DNA of 64,000 bases from HK1 sp965202875 (GCA_965202875.1 OZ241870.1:3534001-3598000); one strand, 5' to 3'; numbered from the stretch's first letter, positions 17,987 to 27,700 are shown. The notes: generated by a model from the sequence alone, not told the origin. Numbers and translations are program-made.

Positions 17987-19413
17987 CATAGGTTGGTACT
18001 TAAGGAAATCACAAAACCGGCTCCAATCCGAATTGGAGTCGTCCTTTCTTGCGGTCTCGTTTCGGATGGGACCGAGTCGCATTGCTCGCCAGATAATCCA
18101 CCAAGCCTCGTAACACGGGAAGAAAGCCACGTCTCCTTCCACAAGCAAGCGCACGGAACACCTCCCCCAATCCATGACGCGCACACATCGCCACCTTCCG
18201 TGTCGAGACCTCGACCCCTCGCAATACCTGCGTCATCTGAGCCAAGTAACGCTTCAGAACCGAGGCCGCAATCGCCGTCCATATCAGACCCTCGGCTATC
18301 CCCGCTTTGCTCGTGTCGAACGCATGAAGATTCGCATACGACTTCCACTCCTTGAACAACAGCTCGACCTGCCACCGCAACCGATAGAGCTGCCCCACCT
18401 GCTCCGCACTGAATCGGCTCCGCGCCAGATTCGTCACCAACAACGTATGACACCCCTCGTCAGGATTCCACCGCGCCAACAGCCTCAACTCCAACTCCTT
18501 CTCTCCCTTCCCCCAAACCACATCGAGGTCGACCGTCTCGCCCTTCGACAGAACCCCCTGCTTCAACAATTGCCCGGACCACCCCTCCAACGCCTCCCCT
18601 TCCCACGTATACGCACCCTGCACCTTCGGATTGACCGATGCGCTCGCACGCATCACGAAATACCCACCCGCCCTGTCCACCGCACCCATATACTCCAGGT
18701 CAACGTACCCACGGTCCGCCAACCGCAGGTCATCGCGCAGCGCCTCGGGCGAGGGCAGATGGGGCCGCTCCGGCGCCGTGTCCGCCGTCAGCGTCACCTG
18801 CTCCACCGATTCATTCAACAGACTCATCGTCACGTGCAGCTCCACCGCAGCAGGGTTCTGCTTCTTGAATCGTCCCGGGTACTGTTCACGAAGCGCATCC
18901 TTGACCGCGAACGAACAGCCGTCCTGGATCACAATCCGACCGAACTCACCGAGCGGACCCCGCGCTGTCGGCTGCAGCACGCTCACCACCCATTGCTGAA
19001 GGACCACGTCCAACACGGCCCGCATGAAGTCCTTGAAGGAACGCTTCGCCAACTGGTTGTGGAACGGCTTGTATGCGACTGTCGTGCCGAACAACGCATT
19101 GAATTGCCGTTGCATATCGGCCAATGTCTCGACCGTCCCCGTGGCATGGCCTGCCAGCAGGCCCAGGACCAGTCGATATGGAGTAATCAGGCGTTCCCGG
19201 TGGCAGAAACCGACCCTCCGTCCGAGGTCATTGAGTGCCGTGGGCGACAGCACGCGCTTGATCTGGTGGGCGAATTGAGCAACAGTGCGGCGTCCCATCC
19301 GAGTCTTCTCCTGTCATGTGGGTCCAGCAATTCCATGATCGGAGATTTCGGATGGGACTTCAACGGTTCATAAAATCCCATGAAAATCAATTAGTTATAA
19401 GATCCTACCTATG
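17987..19413 (-). mobile_element. IS4-family insertion sequence, copy 1 (1427 bp)
   Basis: The element begins CATAGGTTGGTACTTAAG and ends, read inward on the other strand, CATAGGTAGGATCTTATA, which gives imperfect terminal inverted repeats. It is flanked by a perfect 9-bp duplication. The second copy at 60007-61433 has the same length and near-identical sequence in the opposite orientation. It interrupts a parA-like gene that was otherwise in frame at this point. Confidence 0.92.
18009..19298 (-). CDS. IS4-family DDE transposase, copy 1
   Basis: The 429-residue transposase fills the element. It has the IS4 pattern: an N-terminal HQIKRVLSPTALNDLGRR region, the first acidic region IQDGCSFAVKD, a second LRLADRGYVDLEYM, and the signature Y-R-E-K block YRLRWQVELLFKEWK at about residue 315. 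All catalytic blocks are present, so it is probably functional. Relative to copy 2 it differs by very few residues (for example GLGEVF versus GLGDVF). Confidence 0.93.
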   Translation of the reverse strand: MGRRTVAQFAHQIKRVLSPTALNDLGRRVGFCHRERLITPYRLVLGLLAGHATGTVETLADMQRQFNALFGTTVAYKPFHNQLAKRSFKDFMRAVLDVVLQQWVVSVLQPTARGPLGEFGRIVIQDGCSFAVKDALREQYPGRFKKQNPAAVELHVTMSLLNESVEQVTLTADTAPERPHLPSPEALRDDLRLADRGYVDLEYMGAVDRAGGYFVMRASASVNPKVQGAYTWEGEALEGWSGQLLKQGVLSKGETVDLDVVWGKGEKELELRLLARWNPDEGCHTLLVTNLARSRFSAEQVGQLYRLRWQVELLFKEWKSYANLHAFDTSKAGIAEGLIWTAIAASVLKRYLAQMTQVLRGVEVSTRKVAMCARHGLGEVFRALACGRRRGFLPVLRGLVDYLASNATRSHPKRDRKKGRLQFGLEPVL

Positions 19414-19895
19414 AGCGTTCATACGCCATGACCGGGCGGCTCAGCCGCACCGCATGCTGGAGCACCACGTACCCGATCGGCTGCATGTCCCCGCGCGGCA
19501 CGTCCAGACCCGGCACCGGGTTGCGCTCCCGGCGCTCCGACCACTCCTGCCGCCACCGGCGCAGGGTCGGCCCGAGGTTGTGGAGGCCCCGTAGGGAGTA
19601 GAGGTCGGCCGCCAGCGGCACGACGACATGGTCCGCGCTGACCAGCACCGCCCGGTTGAGAGCGCCGAGGTTCGGGCCGACGTCCATCAGGATCAAATCC
19701 GCCGCAACCTGTTCCGCCGCCCCGTGCAGGGCGCGCGAGATGGCCGAAAGCACGCGGAACGCACGGGGCTTCCGGTCAAGGCAGGCCGGCCACTGGCTCG
19801 TCAATCCGTCTTCCGCCCCGGAAAGCAGCACGTCGCCCGCGACCAGCCCGATTCCGGGCGCCGGCTCCGTCACATGGGGGGTGGTGACGTCTCCG
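19414..19895 (-). pseudogene. ParA-family ATPase, middle part
   Basis: The frame reads VTEPAPGIGLVAGDVLLSG, then LILMDVGPNLGALNRAVL, the ParA Walker B-like aspartate region, then HVVVPLAADLYSLRGLHNLG. It ends at the insertion after PVMAYER. The N-terminal Walker A (KGGVGKT) part is missing, replaced near 19880-19910 by an AlbA_2 gene fragment. The gene was therefore damaged twice: a 5' deletion and an IS insertion. Confidence 0.85.
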
Positions 19896-20370
19896 GTCCC
19901 TTCAAGGAGCGGTCGAAGGGCAGGTCGGCGGCCCGCCGGCGTTCGGTGAGCAGGCGTTCGTCTTCCACGGAGCCTTCTCGGACGGACGGACCGTCCCGGA
20001 CCCATACACGGCCCTGGTAACGCACAGGCGTATCGGCCGACGGCTCCACGGATACGACGACGACTTCGCAGCCTTTCAGCACCCGTTTTTGTACCGTCAT
20101 CGAAGGTGGCGGCAGGATGGCGCCCTCACCGCGGATGTTCGCCAGTCCTGTCAACAGGGCGTCGTCGATCGGCAGCGAGGCGCAGGAGCCGTCGTCCCGC
20201 ACCCCGACCAGCACCACGCCCGGCCTGCCGTGTCCCGGCAGATCGTTGGCGAAGGCGCAGACGTTGTGCCGGATCTTCTTTCCGTCGGCGGCCGATTCCT
20301 TGCGCTCCACGAGGTCGGATTCGAGGTCCGACATCACCGCTTCGAGCTCGGTATCGGAGTATGTCGCCAT
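19895..20370 (-). pseudogene. AlbA_2 (Schlafen-type) domain protein, N-terminal fragment
   Basis: From ATG 20370 the frame encodes LESDLVERKESAADGKKIRH, then CAFANDLPGHGRPGVVLVGV and VRYQGRVWVRDGPSVR. This is the AlbA_2/divergent-AAA_4 putative DNA-binding domain that begins many transcription regulator or defence ATPases. The rest of the protein is lost at the junction with the ParA fragment near 19900. A short run-on gives the stop at 19870. Confidence 0.75.
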
Positions 20371-20639
20371 TAGCGCCCGCTCCTCACGGCCCGTCCGCTT
20401 CCGATGCCGCGCAGTATCGCACCGACGTATGAACCCTGGTCTTCCTCCTGGAACGCGACACGATGGAAGCGATGGACGTTGCCCTCGTCCAGCCCTTCGA
20501 GCGATTCGTCCCGCGGGTGCTCGGCAAGCCGGTCGAAGCGCTCGACGCCAAACAGGCCAAGCAGCCACCGGTGCGGCACCAGCTTCCGCGAGAAAGGCAG
20601 CGGGGGCGGGGAGTTGCGGCGGTGGGGGGTGGGAGCGGC

Positions 20640-20765
20640 GTCGAGGCATCAGGTCACCTTCCCGCGCGGGTCCTGGAGGCGATGGGCGTGCAGCCCGGCG
20701 ACCGGCTCACTCCTGCGTCAAACGGTCAACCGTTTACACCCGAGTCGTCAGACCGTGGCCGGGTC
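20640..20765 (+). pseudogene. Decayed AbrB/SpoVT-type antitoxin remnant
   Basis: Two plus frames give RHQVTFPR and then, shifted, VLEAMGVQPGDRL. Together they match the G-Q-V-T-I-P-K..R-E-A-L-G-V-K-P-G-D-R-L core of AbrB-like antitoxins. At least one frameshift is needed. The preceding 20371-20640 holds a minus-strand stretch (FGVERFDRLAEHPRDESLEG) that looks protein-derived but that I cannot assign. Confidence 0.45.
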
Positions 20766-20812
20766 GCGCTGGCCGACGTCGGACTTGGCGATGAGGCGGA
20801 GGTTAGGGGTAG

Positions 20813-21180
20813 CCGAGGTCGTCCTTTCCCTCCCGCCATGTCTTGTCGACGACTTCCGACAGGACACCCAGGAAGCCGCAGCCGGTCACTTGCCCGGATT
20901 CGTCGTCGTAGATGATGTTCACGTCCACGGCGGGGGCGTCCTCGAAGTCGAGCCTCTGCCGGATGTTGATTCGGACGATCCCGACGTCGCCGAAGTGGCG
21001 CTTGAACAGCACATGAACGGCGAACGCGCGCCGATGCCGGGCGTCGGCCTGCTCGAACCGGTCGATGGCGTGCTCGGCCACGTCGAAACTTGCCGGACAG
21101 ATGGCCGTCAAGCACGTTGCTCCCTGCCCTTCCTCCGGCCGGTCGGGGTTCCGGCGCCGCTTGCCGGACACCGGTGAGAG
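20813..21180 (-). other. Unassigned protein-like segment fused behind the HsdR-S24 fragment
   Basis: In a frame shifted from the helicase upstream, the segment reads SFDVAEHAIDRFEQADARHR, then FAVHVLFKRHFGDVGIVRIN, VDVNIIYDDESGQVTGCGF and VVDKTWREGKDDLGYP before a stop. It is not low-complexity and looks like the C-terminus of a real but unrecognised protein. It may be the tail of the HsdR-like protein after an internal deletion, or of another gene. Confidence 0.35.
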
Positions 21181-22693
21181 GAATTTCGTCGCGGAAGGCG
21201 TCCTGTATCGCGTAGCTGAAGTCGGGCTTTTCCGAGTCGCACTGGTAGAAGTCACAGGTGTTGCGCTCGATATAGGCGGCCGGGGTTGCCGTGAGCCCGA
21301 CGTGTACGGCGTCGAAGCGGATGAGCGCTCCTTGCCAGGCGCCGTAGATCGAGCGGTGGCACTCGTCGGTGACCACGAGATCGAAGTAGCCGGCGGTGTA
21401 TTCGCCGGCGCGGCCGATCATCGTCTGGAGCAGCGCCACCGTGATCTGTTGCTCCTGCCGCGCCGCACCGGGACGCAGCCAGTAGCTGGAATACGCGGGG
21501 AGAAGGTCCTGGACGGCTTCGAGCACCTGTCTGGCGAGCTGCTCGCGGTCCACGAGCACGAGCACCCGCTCGACCCAACCCGCCTGGAACAGGCGCTTCA
21601 GGTAGAGGCAGACGAGATCGGTCTTGCCCGTGCCGGTCGGCAGCTCGATCAGGAAACGCCGCCGGCCAAGCTCCAGCGCGTGGTCGAGGGCGCGCATGGC
21701 CTCGCCCTGGTAGGGGCGCACGGTGCAGGTCTCGCCCCGGCGGACGTAGTGTTCCGGGATGGCGACGGTGGACAGCGCCTTGCGGCTGGCGCGCATCTCC
21801 ACCATGCGCTCCAGGTCCCGGCGCGAGAAGAAGCCGGCGATGGCGCGCGCGTCGTCGTTCGGGTAGTCCCAGAAATAGGTGGTGTCGCCGTTGGCCAGGA
21901 AGATGAACGGCGCCCCGAGCGCCTTCGCGTAGGGAAGCGCCTGCTGCTTGGCGACGTAAGGGTTGGGGGCATTCCGTTTGGCCTCGATGATCGCCAGAGG
22001 GCGGCCACGCCGGTCGTAGAGGACGTAGTCGGCGCGGCCCTTCGCTTTGGACGGCGCGGGGAGGTCGAGCACGGCGACGAACTCGCCGATCACGTGCAGG
22101 TCGTCTTCGGCGCCGGGGGTGAAGACGAGATCGCGGAACGCGGGATCGGGATTCAGCGGTTTCAGCCGGATCTCGCGGTGGCTCCAGCCGCCGTCCGGGG
22201 AAGCGGCCTTCGTGCTCTCGTATTTCTTGACCGAGAACTCGCCCCCCAGCGCGGGATCGGTGGCGCCGCGCTGCCAGACGAGCACGAGCCTGCCTTGGCG
22301 GCTGCCGCCCCGGTCGGCGCGAAACAGGCAATGGGAGCCGTCCGGGATGGTGGGCTCCATCGAGCGGCCACTGACGCGCGCGACGAAGTGGTCGCGCGAG
22401 AGGCGCACGGATCCGGGCACCGGCGCCCACCCGATCTCGTCGCCGGCCGCCCCTACGGTCCGGTCGGGTCCGAAAGCGCCGGCGGAAGCTGCCAGGTCGT
22501 ACACGGGGGCGTGGGTCTCGAAGGGACGGGCGCGGGACCAATCGACCCATGGACCGGTTCGCGGGGTGTGCGGGAGATCCGCCGCCTGGACTTCGGTGCC
22601 GACCATCGACTTGTCGCGCAGGTCCCAGCCGGCCCGGCGCAGCAGGTCGTCGATCACGATCCGCGCGTCCGCTTCGGTATCGCGGGGGGTCAC
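21180..22693 (-). pseudogene. Type I restriction R-like helicase fused to an S24 (LexA-fold) domain, 3' truncated
   Basis: From ATG 22693 the N-terminus MTPRDTEADARIVIDDLLRR is HsdR-like. It is followed at about residues 95-150 by a LexA/UmuD-type S24 segment (FVARVSGRSMEPTIPDGSHC, serine of the SMEP box, then FSVKKY with a candidate lysine). A nuclease core ADYVLYDRRGRPLAIIEAKR follows, then the helicase Walker A ELPTGTGKTDL and box II VVTDECHRS. The frame is lost near 21180, before the second helicase domain. S24 domains usually self-cleave in SOS regulators, and their insertion into a restriction enzyme is unusual. Intact relatives would tell whether cleavage controls activity. Confidence 0.75.
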
Positions 22694-22739
22694 CGTGGAT
22701 TCCCCGGATCGCTCGACCCCTGATCCCTCGACCCCTGTT

Positions 22740-25700
22740 TCACATGTTCCGCCGGTACTGTCCGCCGACCTCGAACAGGGCGTGCGTGATCTGCCCGAGC
22801 GAGCAGCAGCGCACCGCGTCCATCAGCACCGCAAAGACGTTCTCCTCCCGCATCACCGCATCGCGCAGGCGGTCGAGGGCGGCCGGGGCGGCGTCCGCGT
22901 GGCGGGCGTGGAACGCGGCCAGCCGTTCGAGCTGGCGCTCCTTCTCGTCTTCGGTGGAGCGGGCCAGATCGATGGCCGTCTCCTCGGGGGGAGGGTTGGG
23001 GTTGAGGAACGTGTTCACCCCGACGATGGGAAGGGAGCCGTCGTGCTTCTTCCGCTCGTAGAAGATCGACTCGTCCTGGATCTTCCCGCGCTGGTAGCCC
23101 GTCTCCATCGCCCCGAGCACCCCGCCGCGCTCCGAGATCCGGTCGAACTCCGCGAGCACCGCCTCTTCGACCAGATCGGTGAGCTCCTCGATGACGAACG
23201 CCCCCTGGTTCGGGTTCTCGTTCTTCCCGAGCCCCCACTCCTTGTTGATGATCATCTGGATGGCCAGCGCGCGCCTCACCGACGCCTCCGTGGGCGTGGT
23301 GATCGCCTCGTCGTAGGCGTTGGTGTGCAGGCTGTTGCAGTGGTCGTAGCTCGCGATCAGTGCCTGCAACGTGGTGCGGACGTCGTTGAAGTCGATCTCC
23401 TGGGCGTGCAGGGAGCGCCCGGAGGTCTGGGCGTGGTACTTGAGCTTCCGGCTGCGCTCCCCGGCGCCGTACCTCTCGCGCATCGCCACCGCCCAGATCC
23501 GGCGCGCAACCCGCCCCATGACCGAGTACTCGGGATCCATCCCGAAGGAGAAGAAGAAGGAGAGGTTCGGCGCGAAGTCGTCGACGTCCATGCCGCGCGC
23601 GAGGTACGCCTCGACGTAGGTGAAGCCGTTGGCGAGGGTGAACGCGAGCTGCGAGATGGGGTTCGCGCCCGCCTCGGCGATGTGGTAGCCGGAGATCGAC
23701 ACCGAGTAGAAGTTGCGCACGCGGTGGCGGATGAACCACTCCTGGACGTCGCCCATCACCTTGAGCGAGAACTCGGTGGAGAAGATGCAGGTGTTCTGGC
23801 CCTGGTCTTCCTTGAGGATGTCCGCCTGCACGGTGCCGCGGACGTTCGCGAGCGCCCATGACTTGATCTTCTCCGCCTCGTCCGCACCGGGCTCGCGCCC
23901 GTGCTCGTCCCGGAAGCGGTCGAGCCGCTGGTCGATGGCCGTGTTCAGGAACATCGCCAGGATCGCCGGGGCGGGGCCGTTGATGGTCATGGACACCGAG
24001 GTCGCGGGATCGCAGAGGTCGAAGCCGTCGTAGAGGGCCTTCATGTCGTCGAGGGTGGCGATCGACACCCCCGAGTTGCCCACCTTGCCGTAGACGTCGG
24101 GACGCCGGGCGGGGTCGAAGCCGTAGAGCGTGACCGAGTCGAACGCGGTCGAGAGGCGCTTCGCGGCGGCGTGGGCGGAGAGCATCCTGAACCGCCGGTT
24201 GGTCCGGAAGGCATCGCCCTCGCCGGCGAACATGCGCGAGGGGTCCTCGCCCTCGCGCTTGAAGGGGAACACGCCGGCGGTGTAGGGAAAGTGGCCGGGC
24301 AGGTTCTCCTTCATCAGGAATTCGAGGATCCGCCCCTCGTCCTCGAAGCGGGGCAGCGCGACCTTGGGGATGGAGGTGCCGGAGAGCGAGGTATGCCGCA
24401 GCGCGGTGCGGATCTCGCGCTCGCGGACGCGCACGACGTATTCATCCCCGGAGTAGGCCGCCTTCATCTCCAGCCAATGCTCGATCAGCGCGCGGGCGCG
24501 CGGGTCGAGGGCTTCGTCGCGGGCGCGTTCGAGGCGTTCCAGTCGTTCGAGGGCCGCCATGCCGGGGCCGGGCTCGCCCGCCTCTCCTGCCCTGTCCGCT
24601 TCTTCCGCCCAACCCGTCTCTCCCGTCCTACCCGTCTCTCCCGTCCTTTCCGTCTCTCCAACCCCATCCGCCTCTCCGGCCTCCTCCAGAAGGCGCCGCG
24701 CCTCGCGCAGGTGCTGGCGCTCGCGGGCGATTCCCGCCTGCCGTTCGACGTCGGCGTGGTATCCGCGCACCGTCTCCGCGATCTCGGAGAGGTAGCGGGC
24801 GCGTCCGGCGGGGACGACGGCGCGGGTGCGGCTCCCCGCGCGCAGCATGGATGCCCTTGCGGCGCGCGAAGCGCCGCGCCCGGCCGACGCCGGGAGCGCC
24901 CCGTCGTCCCAGTCCACCAAGCCGCGTTCCTTCAGGACGTCGACCAGGCGGTGGTAGAGCGCGGTCACCCCGTCGTCGTTGAAGCGCGAGGCGATGGTGC
25001 CGCAGACCGGCATGTCTTCGACCGGAACCGAGAACGCCTCGCGGTTGCGCTGCACCTGCTTGCCCACGTCACGCAGCGCGTCCTCGGCCCCCCTGCGGTC
25101 GAACTTGTTGATGGCGACGAGCGCCGCGAAGTCCAGCATGTCGATCTTCTCGAGCTGGCTCGCGGCCCCGAACTCCGGGGTCATCACGTACACCGGCACG
25201 TCCACGAAGGGCACGATCCCCGCATCGCCCTGGCCGATGCCGCTGGTCTCCACGATCACGAGGTCGAAGCCCGCGATGCGGGTCGCGGCGACGACGTCCG
25301 CGAAGGCGGCGGGGATCTCGCGGCCCGACGCCCGGGTGGCGAGGGAGCGCATGTAGACGTTGGGGTGGCCGATCGCGTTCATGCGGATGCGGTCGCCGAG
25401 CAGCGCCCCGCCGGTCTTGCGTCGCGACGGATCGATCGCGAGGACCGCGATGCGCAGCGAATCGCGCCGGTCGAGACGCAGGCGGCGCACCAGCTCGTCG
25501 GTGAGCGAGGACTTGCCCGAACCGCCGGTGCCGGTGATGCCGACGACCGGGGGCAGGGCTGGGGTCGCGGCGCGCTCGCGGAGCTTGTCGAGATCGGGGT
25601 GTGCGGCGAGTTCGGGGACTTTGTCGAGCTCGGGGTGTGCGGCGAGCTCGGAGCTCGCGAGATGTTTGCGGAGCTCGTCGCGCCCGGGGATTGCGGGATC

Positions 25701-26333
25701 GCGGATCGCGACTCGTTCGCGGATGGCGGCCAGCATGGCGGGCTCGATGGAGCCGTCCTCGATGGCGGTGATGACCCGCGCCAGCGCACGGCGGTCGCCG
25801 GCGGCGAGCCTGTCGACGCTGTCTGCGGGGACGTCGCGGTGCGCGCCGGCTTCGCAGCGCGCGATCATGTCGTCGATCATCCCGCGCAGGCCCAGGGTGC
25901 GGCCGTCCTCCGGCGAGTAGACCCGGGTGACGCCGTGCGCGTGCAGCTCCCGCACCTCCTCGGGGATGATCACCCCGCCGCCGCCGCCGAACACGCGGAT
26001 CGAAGAGCCGCCGCGCTCGCGGAGCATGTCCACCATGTACCTGAAGTACTCGACGTGGCCGCCCTGGTAGGAACTCACCGCGATCGCATGGGCGTCCTCG
26101 TCGAGCGCCGCGACGACGACCTCCTCCACCGAGCGGTTGTGCCCGAGGTGCACCACCTCGGCCCCCGCGGACTGGAGGATCCGGCGCATGATGTTGATCG
26201 AGGCGTCGTGCCCGTCGAACAGGCTCGCCGCGGTGACGAAACGGATCCGGGCGGCGGTTCCGGCGCCGGTCTCGGGGGGATGCGCGCCGGTGCGCGCGGT
26301 GCGGGGGTGAACGGCAAGGGCGGGCTCGGCCAT
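22740..26333 (-). CDS. icmF: Fused isobutyryl-CoA mutase (IcmF)
   Basis: This 1197-residue enzyme is a fusion of three parts. The N-terminal B12-binding domain (LFDGHDASINIMRRIL, histidine ligand near residue 42) comes first. A MeaB-like G-protein chaperone follows (GITGTGGSGKSSL near 275, then VAINKFDRRG). The C-terminal acyl-CoA mutase has FPFKREGEDPSRMFAGEGD and ISGYHIAEAGANPI. It interconverts isobutyryl-CoA and n-butyryl-CoA (or related acyls) in the cytoplasm. The ATG at 26333 follows AGGAGCAAGCC. A tandem RTGETG-type low-complexity insert (DNA about 24580-24680) sits in the linker before the mutase domain. The gene appears intact. Confidence 0.95.
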   Translation of the reverse strand: MAEPALAVHPRTARTGAHPPETGAGTAARIRFVTAASLFDGHDASINIMRRILQSAGAEVVHLGHNRSVEEVVVAALDEDAHAIAVSSYQGGHVEYFRYMVDMLRERGGSSIRVFGGGGGVIIPEEVRELHAHGVTRVYSPEDGRTLGLRGMIDDMIARCEAGAHRDVPADSVDRLAAGDRRALARVITAIEDGSIEPAMLAAIRERVAIRDPAIPGRDELRKHLASSELAAHPELDKVPELAAHPDLDKLRERAATPALPPVVGITGTGGSGKSSLTDELVRRLRLDRRDSLRIAVLAIDPSRRKTGGALLGDRIRMNAIGHPNVYMRSLATRASGREIPAAFADVVAATRIAGFDLVIVETSGIGQGDAGIVPFVDVPVYVMTPEFGAASQLEKIDMLDFAALVAINKFDRRGAEDALRDVGKQVQRNREAFSVPVEDMPVCGTIASRFNDDGVTALYHRLVDVLKERGLVDWDDGALPASAGRGASRAARASMLRAGSRTRAVVPAGRARYLSEIAETVRGYHADVERQAGIARERQHLREARRLLEEAGEADGVGETERTGETGRTGETGWAEEADRAGEAGEPGPGMAALERLERLERARDEALDPRARALIEHWLEMKAAYSGDEYVVRVREREIRTALRHTSLSGTSIPKVALPRFEDEGRILEFLMKENLPGHFPYTAGVFPFKREGEDPSRMFAGEGDAFRTNRRFRMLSAHAAAKRLSTAFDSVTLYGFDPARRPDVYGKVGNSGVSIATLDDMKALYDGFDLCDPATSVSMTINGPAPAILAMFLNTAIDQRLDRFRDEHGREPGADEAEKIKSWALANVRGTVQADILKEDQGQNTCIFSTEFSLKVMGDVQEWFIRHRVRNFYSVSISGYHIAEAGANPISQLAFTLANGFTYVEAYLARGMDVDDFAPNLSFFFSFGMDPEYSVMGRVARRIWAVAMRERYGAGERSRKLKYHAQTSGRSLHAQEIDFNDVRTTLQALIASYDHCNSLHTNAYDEAITTPTEASVRRALAIQMIINKEWGLGKNENPNQGAFVIEELTDLVEEAVLAEFDRISERGGVLGAMETGYQRGKIQDESIFYERKKHDGSLPIVGVNTFLNPNPPPEETAIDLARSTEDEKERQLERLAAFHARHADAAPAALDRLRDAVMREENVFAVLMDAVRCCSLGQITHALFEVGGQYRRNM

Positions 26334-26495
26334 GGCTTGCTCCTGATCCTGACTGAGTGTCGCGGTGGGCCTCCGGGCGGTGCTCCGATCAAGGCCGTTT
26401 GTCCGCCGCATCTTGCGCAATGCACCGTTGCCGGTCGGAATTCGACTTCCTTTCCCGGGGAACGGCCTCTTGCCGTTCAAGTCCGGCGCTGGTGC

Positions 26496-26532
26496 CCTCG
26501 ACCGCCTGATTCCGGCATTGCGGCGAACGAAG
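26496..26532. repeat. Dispersed intergenic repeat, copy 2
   Basis: This is the counterpart of the block at 12397-12433 (CCTCGACCGCCTGATTC through GCGGCGAACGAAGGG). It lies upstream of icmF in the divergent 26334-26889 region. Confidence 0.6.
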
Positions 26533-26554
26533 GGTTGGCATGATGTTCCAGTGC

Positions 26555-26590
26555 AGGCTAGTGGACGTATGCGCAAACGTCCACTAGCCT
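26555..26590. promoter_or_regulatory. Perfect 14-bp palindrome in the icmF / isomerase intergenic region
   Basis: AGGCTAGTGGACGT, an 8-base spacer, then ACGTCCACTAGCCT form a perfect inverted repeat. It stands between the divergent icmF and isomerase genes (26334-26889), where an operator is expected. No T-run follows, so a terminator is less likely. The cognate regulator is not in the window. Nothing else gene-like was seen in this intergenic region. Confidence 0.5.
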
Positions 26591-26889
26591 ACCGGCCGTC
26601 CGCTGATTGGCGGGCAACGGCGATGGTTGTCGTTCCACCGGGCCGGTGACGGGGGGCAGCGCTGGATTGGACCCGCGGCACCGGGCGGGTGTCCAGGTCC
26701 TGGACGCCCGTATCCGGCGGCTTGCGCCCGACCCTAATCCGCGGCGGTACAAACAACGAGCAACATCCGGCGCTTGGGCCCGCACGCACCATTGCGACCG
26801 CGCCGGAGCAGGCAGGTACCGCGGGTGCGCAACGCCCGGCTCCGCGCCGGCGCCTGCACGCCGCTTCTACGGAACGAGGTCCGCTGGCA

Positions 26890-27507
26890 ATGTCCGATCC
26901 TGTCGAGTTCTACTTCGACTTCTCGTCCCCTTACGGGTATTTCGCTAGTGAGCACATCGACGCCCTCGCGGCCCGGCATGGTCGCGACGTCACGTGGCAC
27001 CCCTATCTCATGGGGGTGGCGATGAAGATCACGGGCTCCGCCCCGCTCGTAAACCGGCCGATGATCGCCGCCTACTCCAGGCATGACTTGAATCGTAGCG
27101 CGCGGCTCCTCGACGTGCCGTTCGCGTTACCCGAGCCCTTCCCGATCGCGACCATTGCGGCCTGCCGCGCCGTGTACTGGATGGAGGAGCGTGCCGGTGC
27201 CGGTGCCGCGAAAGCACTGGCGCAGGCACTGTACCGCGCCTACTTCACCGCCGGCCGGAACGTCTCCGAACCCGACATGGTGGCAGACGTGGCGGCGGAG
27301 GCTGCGGCCGGCTCCGGCGCCGATCGCGAGGCGCTCCTCGCCGGCATCCAGGCGCCTGCGATCAAGGAACGGCTGAAGGAGGTGACGAACGGCGCGATCG
27401 AGCGCGGTGTCTTCGGCTCACCCTTCTTCATCGTCGACGGAGAGTCCTTCTGGGGCCACGACCGCATGGCGCAAGTCGAGCGCTGGCTCGAAACCGGCGG
27501 CTGGTAG
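26890..27507 (+). CDS. 2-hydroxychromene-2-carboxylate isomerase family protein (DsbA/GST-kappa fold)
   Basis: The 205-residue protein starts MSDPVEFYFDFSSPYGYFAS, where the SSPYGY loop replaces the thioredoxin CxxC and binds glutathione in this family. It continues with VNRPMIAAYSRHDLNR and the late GVFGSPFFIVDGESFWGHDR motif. It likely isomerises an aromatic or unsaturated substrate with glutathione. The ATG at 26890 begins the domain directly. Its stop is followed by the repeat/inverted-repeat region that hosts the group II intron. Confidence 0.9.
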   Translation: MSDPVEFYFDFSSPYGYFASEHIDALAARHGRDVTWHPYLMGVAMKITGSAPLVNRPMIAAYSRHDLNRSARLLDVPFALPEPFPIATIAACRAVYWMEERAGAGAAKALAQALYRAYFTAGRNVSEPDMVADVAAEAAAGSGADREALLAGIQAPAIKERLKEVTNGAIERGVFGSPFFIVDGESFWGHDRMAQVERWLETGGW

Positions 27508-27520
27508 TCCCTTATCTGTG

Positions 27521-27564
27521 GTCTTCGACAAAATGATGAAGATTCGCTCGCCAACCGGCGTTTG
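27521..27564. repeat. 44-bp dispersed repeat, copy 1
   Basis: GTCTTCGACAAAATGATGAA onward to the TCGCCAACCGGCGTTTG end is repeated at 49063-49106 (about 80-85% identical by eye). Its first half is repeated at 58699-58722 in reverse orientation. It sits immediately left of the 133-bp inverted-repeat arm. Confidence 0.6.
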
Positions 27565-27697
27565 CCCGTCAGTTGCACAAGGTGTCGGCCCATACGCACG
27601 TTCACTGCGCAAAATACGGGGTTTTCCGGCCGAAACAAGGTGTGGCTCAAATTCACTGCCAGTGAGGATAAGCCACACGCGCTAACGGCCGTCTTCA
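27565..27697 (+). repeat. 133-bp inverted repeat flanking the group II intron, left arm
   Basis: CCCGTCAGTTGCACAAGGTG through GGCCGTCTTCA is repeated as the exact reverse complement, by eye, at 29785-29917. The two arms enclose the intron, so before intron insertion they formed a large hairpin-capable repeat with a spacer of about 100 bp. Confidence 0.85.
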
Positions 27698-27700
27698 GAC

